This document shows, piece by piece, positions 52,361-61,330 of a DNA stretch of 64,000 bases. The DNA comes from Kiritimatiellota bacterium B12222. Lineage in GTDB: Bacteria > Verrucomicrobiota > Kiritimatiellia > SS1-B-03-39 > UBA6053. The stretch's first letter is position 1. Each line of letters begins with the position of its first letter. Below the pieces are notes generated by a model. It worked only from the letters and a program-made list of their open reading frames with translations, did not search any database and had not been told where the DNA came from. The position numbers were made by a program, and so were the translations under genes. The stretch spans positions 3,410,001-3,474,000 of the forward strand of contig CP120722.1 in the NCBI GenBank assembly GCA_029719485.1. The letters are read 5' to 3'.

Positions 52361-53803
52361 TTATGCCATCTCTTTGGGTTTCGAAACAAGGAAACTCACC
52401 ACGATGCCCGGTAAAGTCCCCAACAACCCAAAGTAGAACGGTTCAAACCCTACCCAAAACTCATTCAGATCCCATACCGCCCTCACCCCATAAAAAAGAG
52501 ACATGGCTAAGATGCCCCCCACACAAGAAATCACAAAATTCATGTCACTGATCCGTTGGGGAAACGCAAATCCCGTCAATAACGGCAACAACAAACAAGC
52601 TGTACTGAAACCACCAAAGAATTTCCAAATATTCACCAGTTTGTCATCCTGAAACCAATGGGTCATCCACAAAGCCAAACACGCAACCCCGATGGTACCA
52701 AGATGGTGAAATTTCACCGATCCTTTAAATTTGCGAGGTGCCAAGTCATAGGCCACGATGGTTCCGGAAAGGAATAAATATGAATCCAAGGTACTCAAAA
52801 TCGTCGCTAAAATTCCTGCGAGGAAAAAGCCCCGTAATCCGGGAGGAAGTAATTGCACACTGTAGGTCACATAAGCCGTAGCGCTGCTCGCATCCGGCAG
52901 GGCCGCCCGGGCATAAAAAGCACCAAAGGTCGTACAAAAATCAAAGCCCACCCACACCAGAGTCGCCAACAAAATACCTCGACGCGCCGTCTTCGCATCT
53001 TTTGCCGCCAAACAACGCTGATAAAAATTGGGATCCACCAAGGTCCCCAAAGCCACCAAGCCCCACACCAAGGTCGTCCCCAAGGACACCCCACCATCAA
53101 AGGGATTCCAATGTCCTTTGGGAATCGACGGCGACGCATGCAACCAGCCCAATCCGCCAAAGGTTTTCATGCTAAACACAATCACTAAAATAACCGCTGT
53201 GCACATCACCACAAATTGGATCATATCTGAAAATACCACCGCCCGTAATCCCCCCACCGTACTGTAGGCCAAAACCCCCAACACGCCCAACACCATCCAC
53301 AACCACAACTCCCCTCCAAAGACCATTTGTAAAAAGATGCCCAAACTCATGATGTAAATCACCGGCAAAACATTAAACAAATTCAACCACGCGCCCATCT
53401 TTCCTGACCTCGGGCCAAACAGCTTCTCCAATAAATCCGGCATGGTCCGAGCATGGGTATCACGAATGCGATGCACCAAAAAGAAGGCAAAGATCAAATA
53501 GGCCACATACCAAAAAAAGCCTTGCGTCACCCAACTATAGAGGCCGTAGTCATACGCATACTCCGTCACCGAAAAAATACCGCCATACCACGTCGCCACC
53601 AAGGTGCCCGTAAACAACGGCAAAGTTAAACGCCGGCCCATCAATAACAGATCCAACATTCGCGCCTCTTCCGCATGATGCTTCATCTTAGACTGACGCA
53701 TATTGCCATACAATACCGCCCCCAAGGTTCCGAGTAAAACACCCGCAAACACCAACCAATCCGCCCGGCTCAAAAATTCTAAAATTTGTATAGAAGCATT
53801 CAC
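52361..53803 (-). CDS. Sodium:solute symporter (SSS family)
   Basis: A 480-residue membrane protein with about 13 helices. The start is set at GTG 53803 (VNASIQILEFLSRADWLVFA) because the preceding in-frame codons are TTG or an ATG without a ribosome site. SSS features: TVGGLRAVVFSDMIQFVVMC with the sodium-site motif, and LATILSTLDSYLFLSGT near the second signature. It imports a sugar, sugar acid or other small solute with sodium. The substrate is unknown; the lactonase-like neighbour suggests a carbohydrate. Confidence 0.88.
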   Translation of the reverse strand: MNASIQILEFLSRADWLVFAGVLLGTLGAVLYGNMRQSKMKHHAEEARMLDLLLMGRRLTLPLFTGTLVATWYGGIFSVTEYAYDYGLYSWVTQGFFWYVAYLIFAFFLVHRIRDTHARTMPDLLEKLFGPRSGKMGAWLNLFNVLPVIYIMSLGIFLQMVFGGELWLWMVLGVLGVLAYSTVGGLRAVVFSDMIQFVVMCTAVILVIVFSMKTFGGLGWLHASPSIPKGHWNPFDGGVSLGTTLVWGLVALGTLVDPNFYQRCLAAKDAKTARRGILLATLVWVGFDFCTTFGAFYARAALPDASSATAYVTYSVQLLPPGLRGFFLAGILATILSTLDSYLFLSGTIVAYDLAPRKFKGSVKFHHLGTIGVACLALWMTHWFQDDKLVNIWKFFGGFSTACLLLPLLTGFAFPQRISDMNFVISCVGGILAMSLFYGVRAVWDLNEFWVGFEPFYFGLLGTLPGIVVSFLVSKPKEMA

Positions 53804-53919
53804 ATGTAATTCCGTCTGTTTAAAAAGATGAACGTAAACAGCACAATCCCCATCAAACCGCAACGTCATTTCGCATTGAATCAAGAACGAAGCCTTAGAA
53901 GCACTCGCAAAAAAAACCT

Positions 53920-54648
53920 TTAGCCTCTTGCCAGCGTCAAGGTATTGACTTCAACCACCCCAGCCTTCCTCAGGGCTCGGGCGCAGGCGTCCAAGGTGGC
54001 CCCCGTCGTCATCACGTCATCGATAAGGTATACCTTCTGAGGCACCTCACCCGTGTCCTTCACCGAAAAGGCACTGCGGACATTTTCCCGCCGCGCTGCT
54101 TTCGATAAGCGCGTCTGCGTCTCCGTATCCTTAATCCGCTGTAACCCTTTCCAACGTTCTAAGGAGTGATCCAGCTTTTGCATGCCTTTGATCAATTCAA
54201 CCCCTTGATTAAACCCGCGTTTGCGTTGCCGTCGGGGATGCAAAGGAACCGCCACCAGTACGCAGGCCTCCTCATTCGGAAAATGTGCCCGCAACCCTGC
54301 CAATAACAAACGGGAAAGATCGGGTATCACCGAAAAATCACGGTGATATTTCAAGGCATGAATCGCGGTGCGCACGCCACCTTCGTAATGATACAAACTA
54401 CGTCCTCGCTCATAAACGGGAGGATGTTCATGACAATCAGAGCAGACAAAGGCATGATCCACCCTTCCCGCAACCCCCATACCACATCGTTCACACCAAG
54501 GAGGGCTCAAGCCAAGGGTTTGGGTACGACAATCCCAGCAAAGCCCATTTTCAATCGACCCCGTGATCTCTTCCCCACAGTCACAGCAACTTCGTGGATA
54601 AACAAAATCCAGAAGCGCCCTTCCCGCAGAATAGGCCCAAGGTTTCAT
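53920..54648 (-). CDS. comF: ComF-family phosphoribosyltransferase
   Basis: A 242-residue protein. The N-terminal zinc ribbon has CCDCGEEI and CWDC, then CERCGMGV and CSDC (eight Cys). The C-terminal PRTase domain holds KRGFNQGVELIKGM and VYLIDDVMTTGATLDACARAL, the PRPP-binding loop. ComF is needed for DNA uptake in transformable bacteria, and many non-competent bacteria also have it. It overlaps the upstream OppA gene by 4 bases, an unusual coupling. Confidence 0.93.
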   Translation of the reverse strand: MKPWAYSAGRALLDFVYPRSCCDCGEEITGSIENGLCWDCRTQTLGLSPPWCERCGMGVAGRVDHAFVCSDCHEHPPVYERGRSLYHYEGGVRTAIHALKYHRDFSVIPDLSRLLLAGLRAHFPNEEACVLVAVPLHPRRQRKRGFNQGVELIKGMQKLDHSLERWKGLQRIKDTETQTRLSKAARRENVRSAFSVKDTGEVPQKVYLIDDVMTTGATLDACARALRKAGVVEVNTLTLARG

Positions 54649-56240
54649 TCAAAATATACCGCGCGTAGAGGATGCCAATCCAATCGGTTTGCATACCAGC
54701 CTTTTACCCGAGGATCGATTAAATATTGGGTGGCGCCAAAGTATAAAGGCAAGACGGGCACTTCATCTAACAAGATCGCCTCAGCATCCGCCAATGCGCT
54801 CATCCTTTCATCTCCAGCCATCGCTGCGGACTGAAGTTGCGCATCATAAGCTTCGTTTTTCCAGCCCGCTAAATTGTTACCCGCATCCGACTCCCACAAT
54901 CCCAAAAACGTCATGGGGTCGACATAATCGCCCACCCATCCAAAGTAACACAAATCGAAATCACGTTCGCGACGGCGACTATAGTAGGTTTGCCGTTCTA
55001 AATTTTCAATTTCGATCCGAATCCCCAAGACCTGCTGCCATTGCTGTTGAATCACCTCAGCCACCCGCTGGGAATCCTGAGCGGTTTGATAAATAAACAC
55101 GACTTCAGGAAACCCCTGGCCTTCCGGATAACCCGCATCAGCCAACAACTGTTGAGCCTCGGCGATATTCTCCTCCAAAAGCACCGCAGGCTCATAGCCC
55201 GCCGTGCCCGGAGGCACATAAGAATATGCAGGTTCACGCACACCATAGAGTACCGCATCCGTGAGCTGTTTCCGATTCAAGGCCAAGCTTAAGGCCTTGC
55301 GCACCCGTACATCTTTCAAGGCTTCATGCTGAACATTCACCGCATACCCTACCGACTCCAAATAGGGATCCACTCTCAAAACATCAGAACCTTCTTCTTG
55401 ATAATGTCGCAAGCGATGACGAGGCAAGGTATAGGTTACATGAATTTCACCCGCCCGAAACGCTTTCTCTTCCGTGCCCGTGTCTGAAATAAACAAATAA
55501 ACCGCACCATTTAATGCCACCTCCTCCGACTGCCAATAGTAAGGATTACGAATGAACAACATTCGGTCCTCTGGCCGCCAGTCTTCAATCATAAACGGAC
55601 CATTCACCACCAAGTTTTCACTGCGAGTCCACTCCCCACCCCGTCCGGCTTCATTCCCTAATTTCACCAACAACTCTTCGGGTAAGGGAAAGGCGGTCCA
55701 ATGCGCTAATAAGGCAAAAATATAGGGGGTGGGTTCTTCGAGTCTGAGACGAAGCGTTTGCTCGTCGATCACCTCAACCCCTAAGGCATCCATGGGAAGC
55801 TCCCCCGCATGAACCGCTCGGGCATTTTCAAGGGGAAACAACATAAAGGCATACGACGCACCCAGAGCCGGATTCAACAAGCGCCGAAAGGCAAAGGCAA
55901 AATCAGAGGCCGTCACGGGTTTTCCATTCGACCACTGGGAGCTTCTCAAATGAAAATCAATAGTCAACCCATCTTCAGAAACCTCCCAACTCTCCGCGAC
56001 CCCCGGTTCGGGTTCCAATGTTTCCGCATTTAAACGTACCAAGCCTTCAAATAAATTGATCAACACATTCCCCGCACTGACCGAAGTCGCCAAATGAGGA
56101 TCTATGCTTTCAGGTTCCGCACTATTCCCCCGTAACAACAAGCCCTCAGAAATGACATCATCCACCGGACGGGGTACGGGGCTACGTTTCCCGCAAGCCG
56201 CCAACAGACAACATAAACAGCAGAGGAGAACGTTCTTCAT
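54645..56240 (-). CDS. Oligopeptide-binding lipoprotein, OppA-like (copy 1)
   Basis: A 531-residue family 5 solute-binding protein. Lipoprotein signal MKNVLLCCLCCLLAACGKRS. Motifs: GNSAEPESIDPHLATSVSAG, GVAESWEVSEDGLTIDFHLR and LSLALNRKQLTDAVLYG. It is about the same size as E. coli OppA. Its stop overlaps comF by 4 bases. There is no opp permease next to it; oppBCDF lies 27 kb away on the same strand. Confidence 0.92.
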   Translation of the reverse strand: MKNVLLCCLCCLLAACGKRSPVPRPVDDVISEGLLLRGNSAEPESIDPHLATSVSAGNVLINLFEGLVRLNAETLEPEPGVAESWEVSEDGLTIDFHLRSSQWSNGKPVTASDFAFAFRRLLNPALGASYAFMLFPLENARAVHAGELPMDALGVEVIDEQTLRLRLEEPTPYIFALLAHWTAFPLPEELLVKLGNEAGRGGEWTRSENLVVNGPFMIEDWRPEDRMLFIRNPYYWQSEEVALNGAVYLFISDTGTEEKAFRAGEIHVTYTLPRHRLRHYQEEGSDVLRVDPYLESVGYAVNVQHEALKDVRVRKALSLALNRKQLTDAVLYGVREPAYSYVPPGTAGYEPAVLLEENIAEAQQLLADAGYPEGQGFPEVVFIYQTAQDSQRVAEVIQQQWQQVLGIRIEIENLERQTYYSRRRERDFDLCYFGWVGDYVDPMTFLGLWESDAGNNLAGWKNEAYDAQLQSAAMAGDERMSALADAEAILLDEVPVLPLYFGATQYLIDPRVKGWYANRLDWHPLRAVYFE

Positions 56241-57838
56241 TATTCGGACTCCAAATACACTTCACTGTAATCGTGCCGATCCAAAATATTGGGCGTCCAT
56301 CCTTTCACTGAAGGCCGGATGAGATAGTTTTGATTATACCAATAAATGGGAATCACCGGCATATCTCGCAACAAAATTGCCTCAGCTTTATCATACAACT
56401 TGAACCGCTCTTCGCTATCCGTTGAACCTGCCGCTTTCGCAATAAGCTCATCATAAGCTTCATCACCCCAGCCCGTATGATTATTGCCCCCACCGGACAA
56501 ATGCAAATCCAGAAAGTTATGAGGATCGGCATAATCACCCGCCCATCCCGCACGCGCAACGTCGAAATCTAATTCCCGACGGCTCACCATATAGACCTGC
56601 CATTCCTGATTGACCAATTCACACTCAATCCCCAAATTTATTTTCCAAAATTGCTGTACGATTTCCGCAATCTTGCGATGCGATTCACTGCTGTTGTACA
56701 ATAACTCAAATGATGGAAATCCTTTGCCTTTAGGATAACCCGCATCAGCCAAGTATTGTTGGGCTTTGCTGATATCCTCTTTCAAAGCTTGTGTAGGGGT
56801 AAACCCTGCCGTTCCCGGAGGCGTGAACCACAATGCCGGGGTTTGCCCCCCCTTCAGAAAATTTGTAATCTGCGTCCGAGGAATCGCTAAGGACAACGCT
56901 TGCCGCACGCGCACATCATCAAAAGGTTTTTTGGTGGTGTTCACTAAATAATAATACGTAGTCAGATAAGGATATGAATACAACAGTTCAGGTTGCTTCG
57001 TCTGATAATGAGGCAAACGTGGTAAAGGTACCGTGCCTGTTTTATGGAGCAACCCCGAGCGAAACATCCGTTCCTCCGTTTGCAAATCAGAAACCGGATA
57101 GAAGAAAATTCCATTGAGCTTCACTTGATCTTTGTTCCAATAGGTCTCACTTTTTTTAAGAAAAATCCGTTGACCCAAACTCCACTCATCCAGCGTAAAA
57201 GGTCCATTCCCCACATAGCTCTCCGCACGCGCCCAGGTATTGTTACGATCAAAAGCCCCACCAGACGCCAATACCGTTTCTCGATGAACAGGATAAAAAG
57301 AATGATGATTGAGCATACTTAAAAAATACGGAGAAGGTTGCTCCAACGTAATTTCAAGCCTGTGTTCATCTAAAGCCTTCACACCTAAAGCCTCGCCTTC
57401 AGGCAATAAACCTTGATTGTAGAGTCGCCCATTTTTGATCACATACAACATGTAAGCGTATTCAGCAGCTAAGTCCGGGGCTAACATCCGTTGATAACTA
57501 AAGACAAAATCTTCTGCCGTGACCGGATCCCCATTCGACCAGCGTGCATCTTTGCGAAGCTGAAAAGTATAAACGGTTCCCGCGTCATTTACGTCCCAAG
57601 ATTCAGCAACCCCGGGTTTGGGTTTCAGCGTTTCTCCATCCTCACGGATTAACCCTTCCATCAAGCCTTGGATGACTTGATATTCCGGTACGCCAGTGGT
57701 CAAATGAGGATCCAAACTCTCAGGCTCCGCGCCATTACCCAAATACAACAGCCCTAGACGGTTGCCCTCTTCCACCCGCGTTTCCGCAAACAACAGGCCC
57801 ACCCATAAACAGCATAAAATTCTAAATAGTTTTTTCAC
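56240..57838 (-). CDS. Oligopeptide-binding protein, OppA-like (copy 2)
   Basis: A 532-residue paralogue of the downstream gene. The GTG start at 57838 overlaps the rhomboid-like gene's stop by 4 bases (GTGA) with AGAGGA eight bases upstream; a longer TTG start is less likely. Signal: VKKLFRILCCLWVGLLFAET, without a clear lipobox. Motifs: GNGAEPESLDPHLTTGVPEY, GVAESWDVNDAGTVYTFQLR and LSLAIPRTQITNFLK. It shares one base with copy 1. Confidence 0.92.
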   Translation of the reverse strand: MKKLFRILCCLWVGLLFAETRVEEGNRLGLLYLGNGAEPESLDPHLTTGVPEYQVIQGLMEGLIREDGETLKPKPGVAESWDVNDAGTVYTFQLRKDARWSNGDPVTAEDFVFSYQRMLAPDLAAEYAYMLYVIKNGRLYNQGLLPEGEALGVKALDEHRLEITLEQPSPYFLSMLNHHSFYPVHRETVLASGGAFDRNNTWARAESYVGNGPFTLDEWSLGQRIFLKKSETYWNKDQVKLNGIFFYPVSDLQTEERMFRSGLLHKTGTVPLPRLPHYQTKQPELLYSYPYLTTYYYLVNTTKKPFDDVRVRQALSLAIPRTQITNFLKGGQTPALWFTPPGTAGFTPTQALKEDISKAQQYLADAGYPKGKGFPSFELLYNSSESHRKIAEIVQQFWKINLGIECELVNQEWQVYMVSRRELDFDVARAGWAGDYADPHNFLDLHLSGGGNNHTGWGDEAYDELIAKAAGSTDSEERFKLYDKAEAILLRDMPVIPIYWYNQNYLIRPSVKGWTPNILDRHDYSEVYLESE

Positions 57839-58638
57839 GATGCGTTCCTCTCTTGAAGACAAGTTTCACAAATACAAACCTCTCCCTCATACCGAAATCC
57901 CAACTCGGGATTCGTTTTGTCCGTTCGCTTACACACCGAACAGGTATGAAAAGGGATTCCGTCCAATACACGTGCTTCCCGCTTAAATGTCGAACTGCGT
58001 TTCTTCTGTTTCAGCGAACCCAACACCTCTTTGCCAAAGAAGAGGAAAAAAGGAACCACCGCGCCCAAAACAGAAAGACGAATACTCATCGATCCATCGA
58101 ACGCTTCCAATGCAAACACCCCCCAAGTCAAATACCCAATATATTTCACCGGCACAGGCAACACAAAGAACAAACGGATGATGTAATGGGGAAATACTTT
58201 TGCAAACGCAATCACCAGGCTTCCGAAAATAAAATAATTTCCATAAGTGCCACCCGGATTCAGGAAGGACAGCAACAGGGTCGATAACCACGCACTTCCT
58301 AAATAAATACTGAAACGGAACTCCCCCCATTCACGCTCCAGCGCACTTCCCATCATGTAGGAAATCCAAATAAACAACCCAAAAAACAAGGGCCCACTAT
58401 TATTCGGGAGGAACATAAACGTAAACATCCGCCAGATGTCCCCCTGCAAAACCAGATGGGGAATCAACACCAAATCCTCGAGCAATCCCAACTCCGAGGC
58501 CTCCCCCATATCGGGTTGCGTATTGACTAAAATATAGGCCAGGACTTGCCCACCCAACAAGACCAACAGTAAATAGGGGAAGGTAAAGCGGCCAAATTTA
58601 TGTTCTAATTTATCTAAGCATGACATGCTCATTTTCAT
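57835..58638 (-). CDS. Rhomboid-like membrane protein lacking catalytic residues
   Basis: A 267-residue protein with about six transmembrane helices and a C-terminal soluble part. It keeps the rhomboid landmarks DIWRMFTFMFLP (the WR loop) and GSALEREWGEFRFSIYLG (LE-G). But the catalytic GxSG is missing: the equivalent is NYFIFGSLVIAFA, and no TM6 His is seen. A zinc-ribbon-like end follows (FHTCSVCKRTDK, then CICETCL). It should be a pseudoprotease (iRhom/derlin-like). It heads the operon with two OppA proteins and ComF. Confidence 0.75.
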   Translation of the reverse strand: MKMSMSCLDKLEHKFGRFTFPYLLLVLLGGQVLAYILVNTQPDMGEASELGLLEDLVLIPHLVLQGDIWRMFTFMFLPNNSGPLFFGLFIWISYMMGSALEREWGEFRFSIYLGSAWLSTLLLSFLNPGGTYGNYFIFGSLVIAFAKVFPHYIIRLFFVLPVPVKYIGYLTWGVFALEAFDGSMSIRLSVLGAVVPFFLFFGKEVLGSLKQKKRSSTFKREARVLDGIPFHTCSVCKRTDKTNPELGFRYEGEVCICETCLQERNAS

Positions 58639-58763
58639 ACCACGACCTGCCCAGCATGCAAGCGGTCAGCGCATGGAAACGTTCAAAACTCCTCTAAGGA
58701 CTTCAGCCACCTGCCCCTGTTTAACTTCATTTGATATCAACCCCTCAATGGAATCTTTCTGCC

Positions 58764-60398
58764 TTAAATATTTACGGGAGAAACCACTTCATAAATCGCA
58801 TAGGAAATTCCAGCCATCACCAGTTCAATGGCCCCAGTGCTCTTCTCCACCTTCACTCCCGCTTTTTTAAGAACCCGTATGGAGGTGTAACAGTGTGGAA
58901 GCTTCAAGCGCTGTGGTGCAGCACAAGGATTGACGGCCACCAATAGGTGTTCATCATCCAAATATCGCAGATAAACAAAGGGATATCTATTTTTACGTCC
59001 ATAAATCACCTTAAAACCGCCATCCGACCCTAGGGCAGGATGCGCCAATCGAAGTGTAGATAAGGCCCGAACATGAGAAAGTAATGACTGAGAACTCGTC
59101 TCCTGTTTAGCCACAGAGGGTCGATTTTTGGCCGGATCAAGGGGGAGATAAAGTTTCTCGGGCTTGGCCGTAGAAAATCCTGCATTTCGTCCCTCATCCC
59201 ACTGCATAGGCGTGCGACTTGCCGCCCGTCCAAAAGCGCCTTCTTTCGAGGATAATCCGTCAACAGAAGACATCCCTATCTCGTCTCCATAATACAAATA
59301 AGGAATTCCGGGCATACTCCATAGAAATGCGTAGATCACCTTTAATTCTGCTTGAGAACGATGACAGCGGATACGACTCAGATCATGATTGCCCGTGGGC
59401 AACGAAATGTACCCTTGTTCGCGGGTCGCCTCAAAATGATCAACATAATGGCGCAGAAAACGACAAATATCTCCCAAGCCCTCCCGATCAAAAAAACTAT
59501 GACCATACTCTGTCCCCGGGGTATCAAAACTATCCCGCTTTTGCTCATCTCGAAATAACGAAGTATAGGCATCTGTGTTAAAATGAATCATAAAATCCAT
59601 ATGAAAACCAGCCTGCAACGCATGTCGAGGAAAGGACCATTCCGCAATCAACACACACTCGGGATACTCTTGATCAAACATCGCACGTACATCCTGCCAA
59701 AAAGCAATCGTCCCCACCCTATCCGGATCCGCTTTCACCAATGAGGCCGCCATGTCGACACGGAACCCATCAGCCCCTAAATCCATCCAATAGCGCATAA
59801 TATCTTTCATCTCCTCTCTCACCGCCAATACATCAGGATGATCGGTAGGCAATTGCCAAGGTTTTTGAGGGTCAGGATTCTGAAATCCAAAGTTTAACGC
59901 AGGCTGAAAATAAAAAAAGTTGGGCAAATAGGCTGCATTACGATCACTGAATCCTCGAATCAATGGCATTTCAGATGTGCTTTCGGTCCACGCACTATCG
60001 GTCCATACATACCAGTTTGTATATCGATTTGTACTAGCTTTGGCAGAAGCTTTGAACCAAGGATGTTCAATAGAGGTATGTCCAGCCACCAAATCTAAGG
60101 TTACTTTCATTCCCCGTTGATGCGCCTCTTTGAACAGACGGATCAAGTCTCGGTTACTACCAAAACGGGGATCAACTTTCCGGTAATCACTCACATCATA
60201 ACCCGCATCGCCAAAAGGGGAAACAAAACAAGGATTCAACCAAATCGCATTACATCCCAAAGATTGAATGTAATCAAGCTTTTCAATGACACCCGGCAAA
60301 TCGCCTATCCCATCCCCATTGGTATCCAAAAAACTTTGAGGGTACACTTCATAAAAGATTGAATTTTTAAGCCAGAGGGGGCAATTTTTAACCATCAT
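58764..60398 (-). CDS. GH13 alpha-glucosidase-like enzyme
   Basis: A 544-residue GH13 enzyme. Catalytic residues: GADGFRVDMAASL (Asp nucleophile, region II), VLIAEWSFPR (Glu acid/base, region III) and SLPTGNHDLSRI (Asp, region IV; the usual HD pair). Region I is DLVAGHTSIEHPW. The sequence near SIFYEVYPQSFLDTNGDGIG is typical of oligo-1,6-glucosidase/trehalose-synthase-type enzymes. No signal peptide, so cytoplasmic. There is no Shine-Dalgarno before the ATG. Substrate: probably an alpha-glucoside; not fixed by sequence. Confidence 0.92.
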   Translation of the reverse strand: MMVKNCPLWLKNSIFYEVYPQSFLDTNGDGIGDLPGVIEKLDYIQSLGCNAIWLNPCFVSPFGDAGYDVSDYRKVDPRFGSNRDLIRLFKEAHQRGMKVTLDLVAGHTSIEHPWFKASAKASTNRYTNWYVWTDSAWTESTSEMPLIRGFSDRNAAYLPNFFYFQPALNFGFQNPDPQKPWQLPTDHPDVLAVREEMKDIMRYWMDLGADGFRVDMAASLVKADPDRVGTIAFWQDVRAMFDQEYPECVLIAEWSFPRHALQAGFHMDFMIHFNTDAYTSLFRDEQKRDSFDTPGTEYGHSFFDREGLGDICRFLRHYVDHFEATREQGYISLPTGNHDLSRIRCHRSQAELKVIYAFLWSMPGIPYLYYGDEIGMSSVDGLSSKEGAFGRAASRTPMQWDEGRNAGFSTAKPEKLYLPLDPAKNRPSVAKQETSSQSLLSHVRALSTLRLAHPALGSDGGFKVIYGRKNRYPFVYLRYLDDEHLLVAVNPCAAPQRLKLPHCYTSIRVLKKAGVKVEKSTGAIELVMAGISYAIYEVVSPVNI

Positions 60399-60445
60399 AA
60401 TTGTTCTGTATTGTTGTGAAATATAAACGAAACTTCATTCAACCT

Positions 60446-60462
60446 TCTCTACTTAGTAGAGA
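60446..60462 (-). promoter_or_regulatory. Hairpin spanning the stop codon of the prepilin-like gene
   Basis: TCTCTAC-TTA-GTAGAGA: a 7-bp stem whose three-base loop is the TAA stop codon on the minus strand. Small and AU-rich; may act in mRNA stability. Confidence 0.35.
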
Positions 60463-61283
60463 GTAGAAAGAGGTGCTCTCAGGTTAAATACTTCAAAGAA
60501 AACTTCGTGTAATCGCATATTTTCTCCAAGATCTATCCTGCTGGTCGTTCGGGGTGGGAGTAAGGACGGTGAGGAGTTGTACACCAAATGCTCTCGATCG
60601 ATAAAGGCATGAACGGACCCATCCGTATTCGCATAATTATAATATCCTTTTTTATGATTGGGACGGTATGAGCTATCCCAACTTGAATTGAGCAAGGCAT
60701 CGCTAATGATTCCCATATTTCCAGGAAGCATCGTCAATCTAAACCCTTGATAATCACCAAATTCACCCTCCCTTTTGGTGAAATACGTTTTTGCAGCCAA
60801 AGGGAGAGTAGAATAAGCATATTTTGCAGGACGGCCCGATTCATAAAGTTCTTTTGGACTTTTCTGGTTCGCATTTCCTGGCTGGGGTTGAGTCCATCCC
60901 CTTACCACATCCGCCGAGGGACAATACAAAATTCGTGGATCGGTAATGTACCCCTCTTCAATCAAGGTACCCAACTGTCTATCACGATGCACACCTGAGC
61001 CTGAAAGCACATTTCTTTCATTCCCATAATAATCCATCATATACCCATCTTTTTCCACGGCACGTTGAATCATCGCTTGAGAGAGCTGTCGGATATTACT
61101 TTTACATTTAAGAATCCTCGCATTTTCCAACGCGCCACTCGCCACGGGGAACAGTAAAGTCAACAGCAACGCAATAATCGCAATCACCACTAACAATTCA
61201 ACCAAGGTAAACCCTTCCATAGGAAGGCCTCGGTTTATCAGCGGATAACGCGAATGAATTTTTTGTTTTTGGGCTACAGTCAT
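60453..61283 (-). CDS. Prepilin-like protein (type II secretion/DUF1559-like)
   Basis: A 276-residue protein. Start set at ATG 61283 (MTVAQKQKIHSRYPLINRGL); GGAG lies five bases before. The prepilin site is MEGFTLVELLVVIAIIALLL: Gly-1, Phe+1 and Glu+5 are present, followed by the hydrophobic helix (about residues 24-45). Later ARILKCKSNIRQLSQAM and the C-terminal NYANTDGSVHAFI recall the large-signature prepilins (DUF1559) of Planctomycetes and Verrucomicrobia. It sits between glycosidase genes and could be a surface pseudopilin. The gene it follows ends 48 bases upstream. Confidence 0.87.
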   Translation of the reverse strand: MTVAQKQKIHSRYPLINRGLPMEGFTLVELLVVIAIIALLLTLLFPVASGALENARILKCKSNIRQLSQAMIQRAVEKDGYMMDYYGNERNVLSGSGVHRDRQLGTLIEEGYITDPRILYCPSADVVRGWTQPQPGNANQKSPKELYESGRPAKYAYSTLPLAAKTYFTKREGEFGDYQGFRLTMLPGNMGIISDALLNSSWDSSYRPNHKKGYYNYANTDGSVHAFIDREHLVYNSSPSLLPPRTTSRIDLGENMRLHEVFFEVFNLRAPLSTLY

Positions 61284-61330
61284 ATGTTCTCCAGGAGCTG
61301 CGGTTGTAGAGTCTTGTTCTTCCCCGTCTT

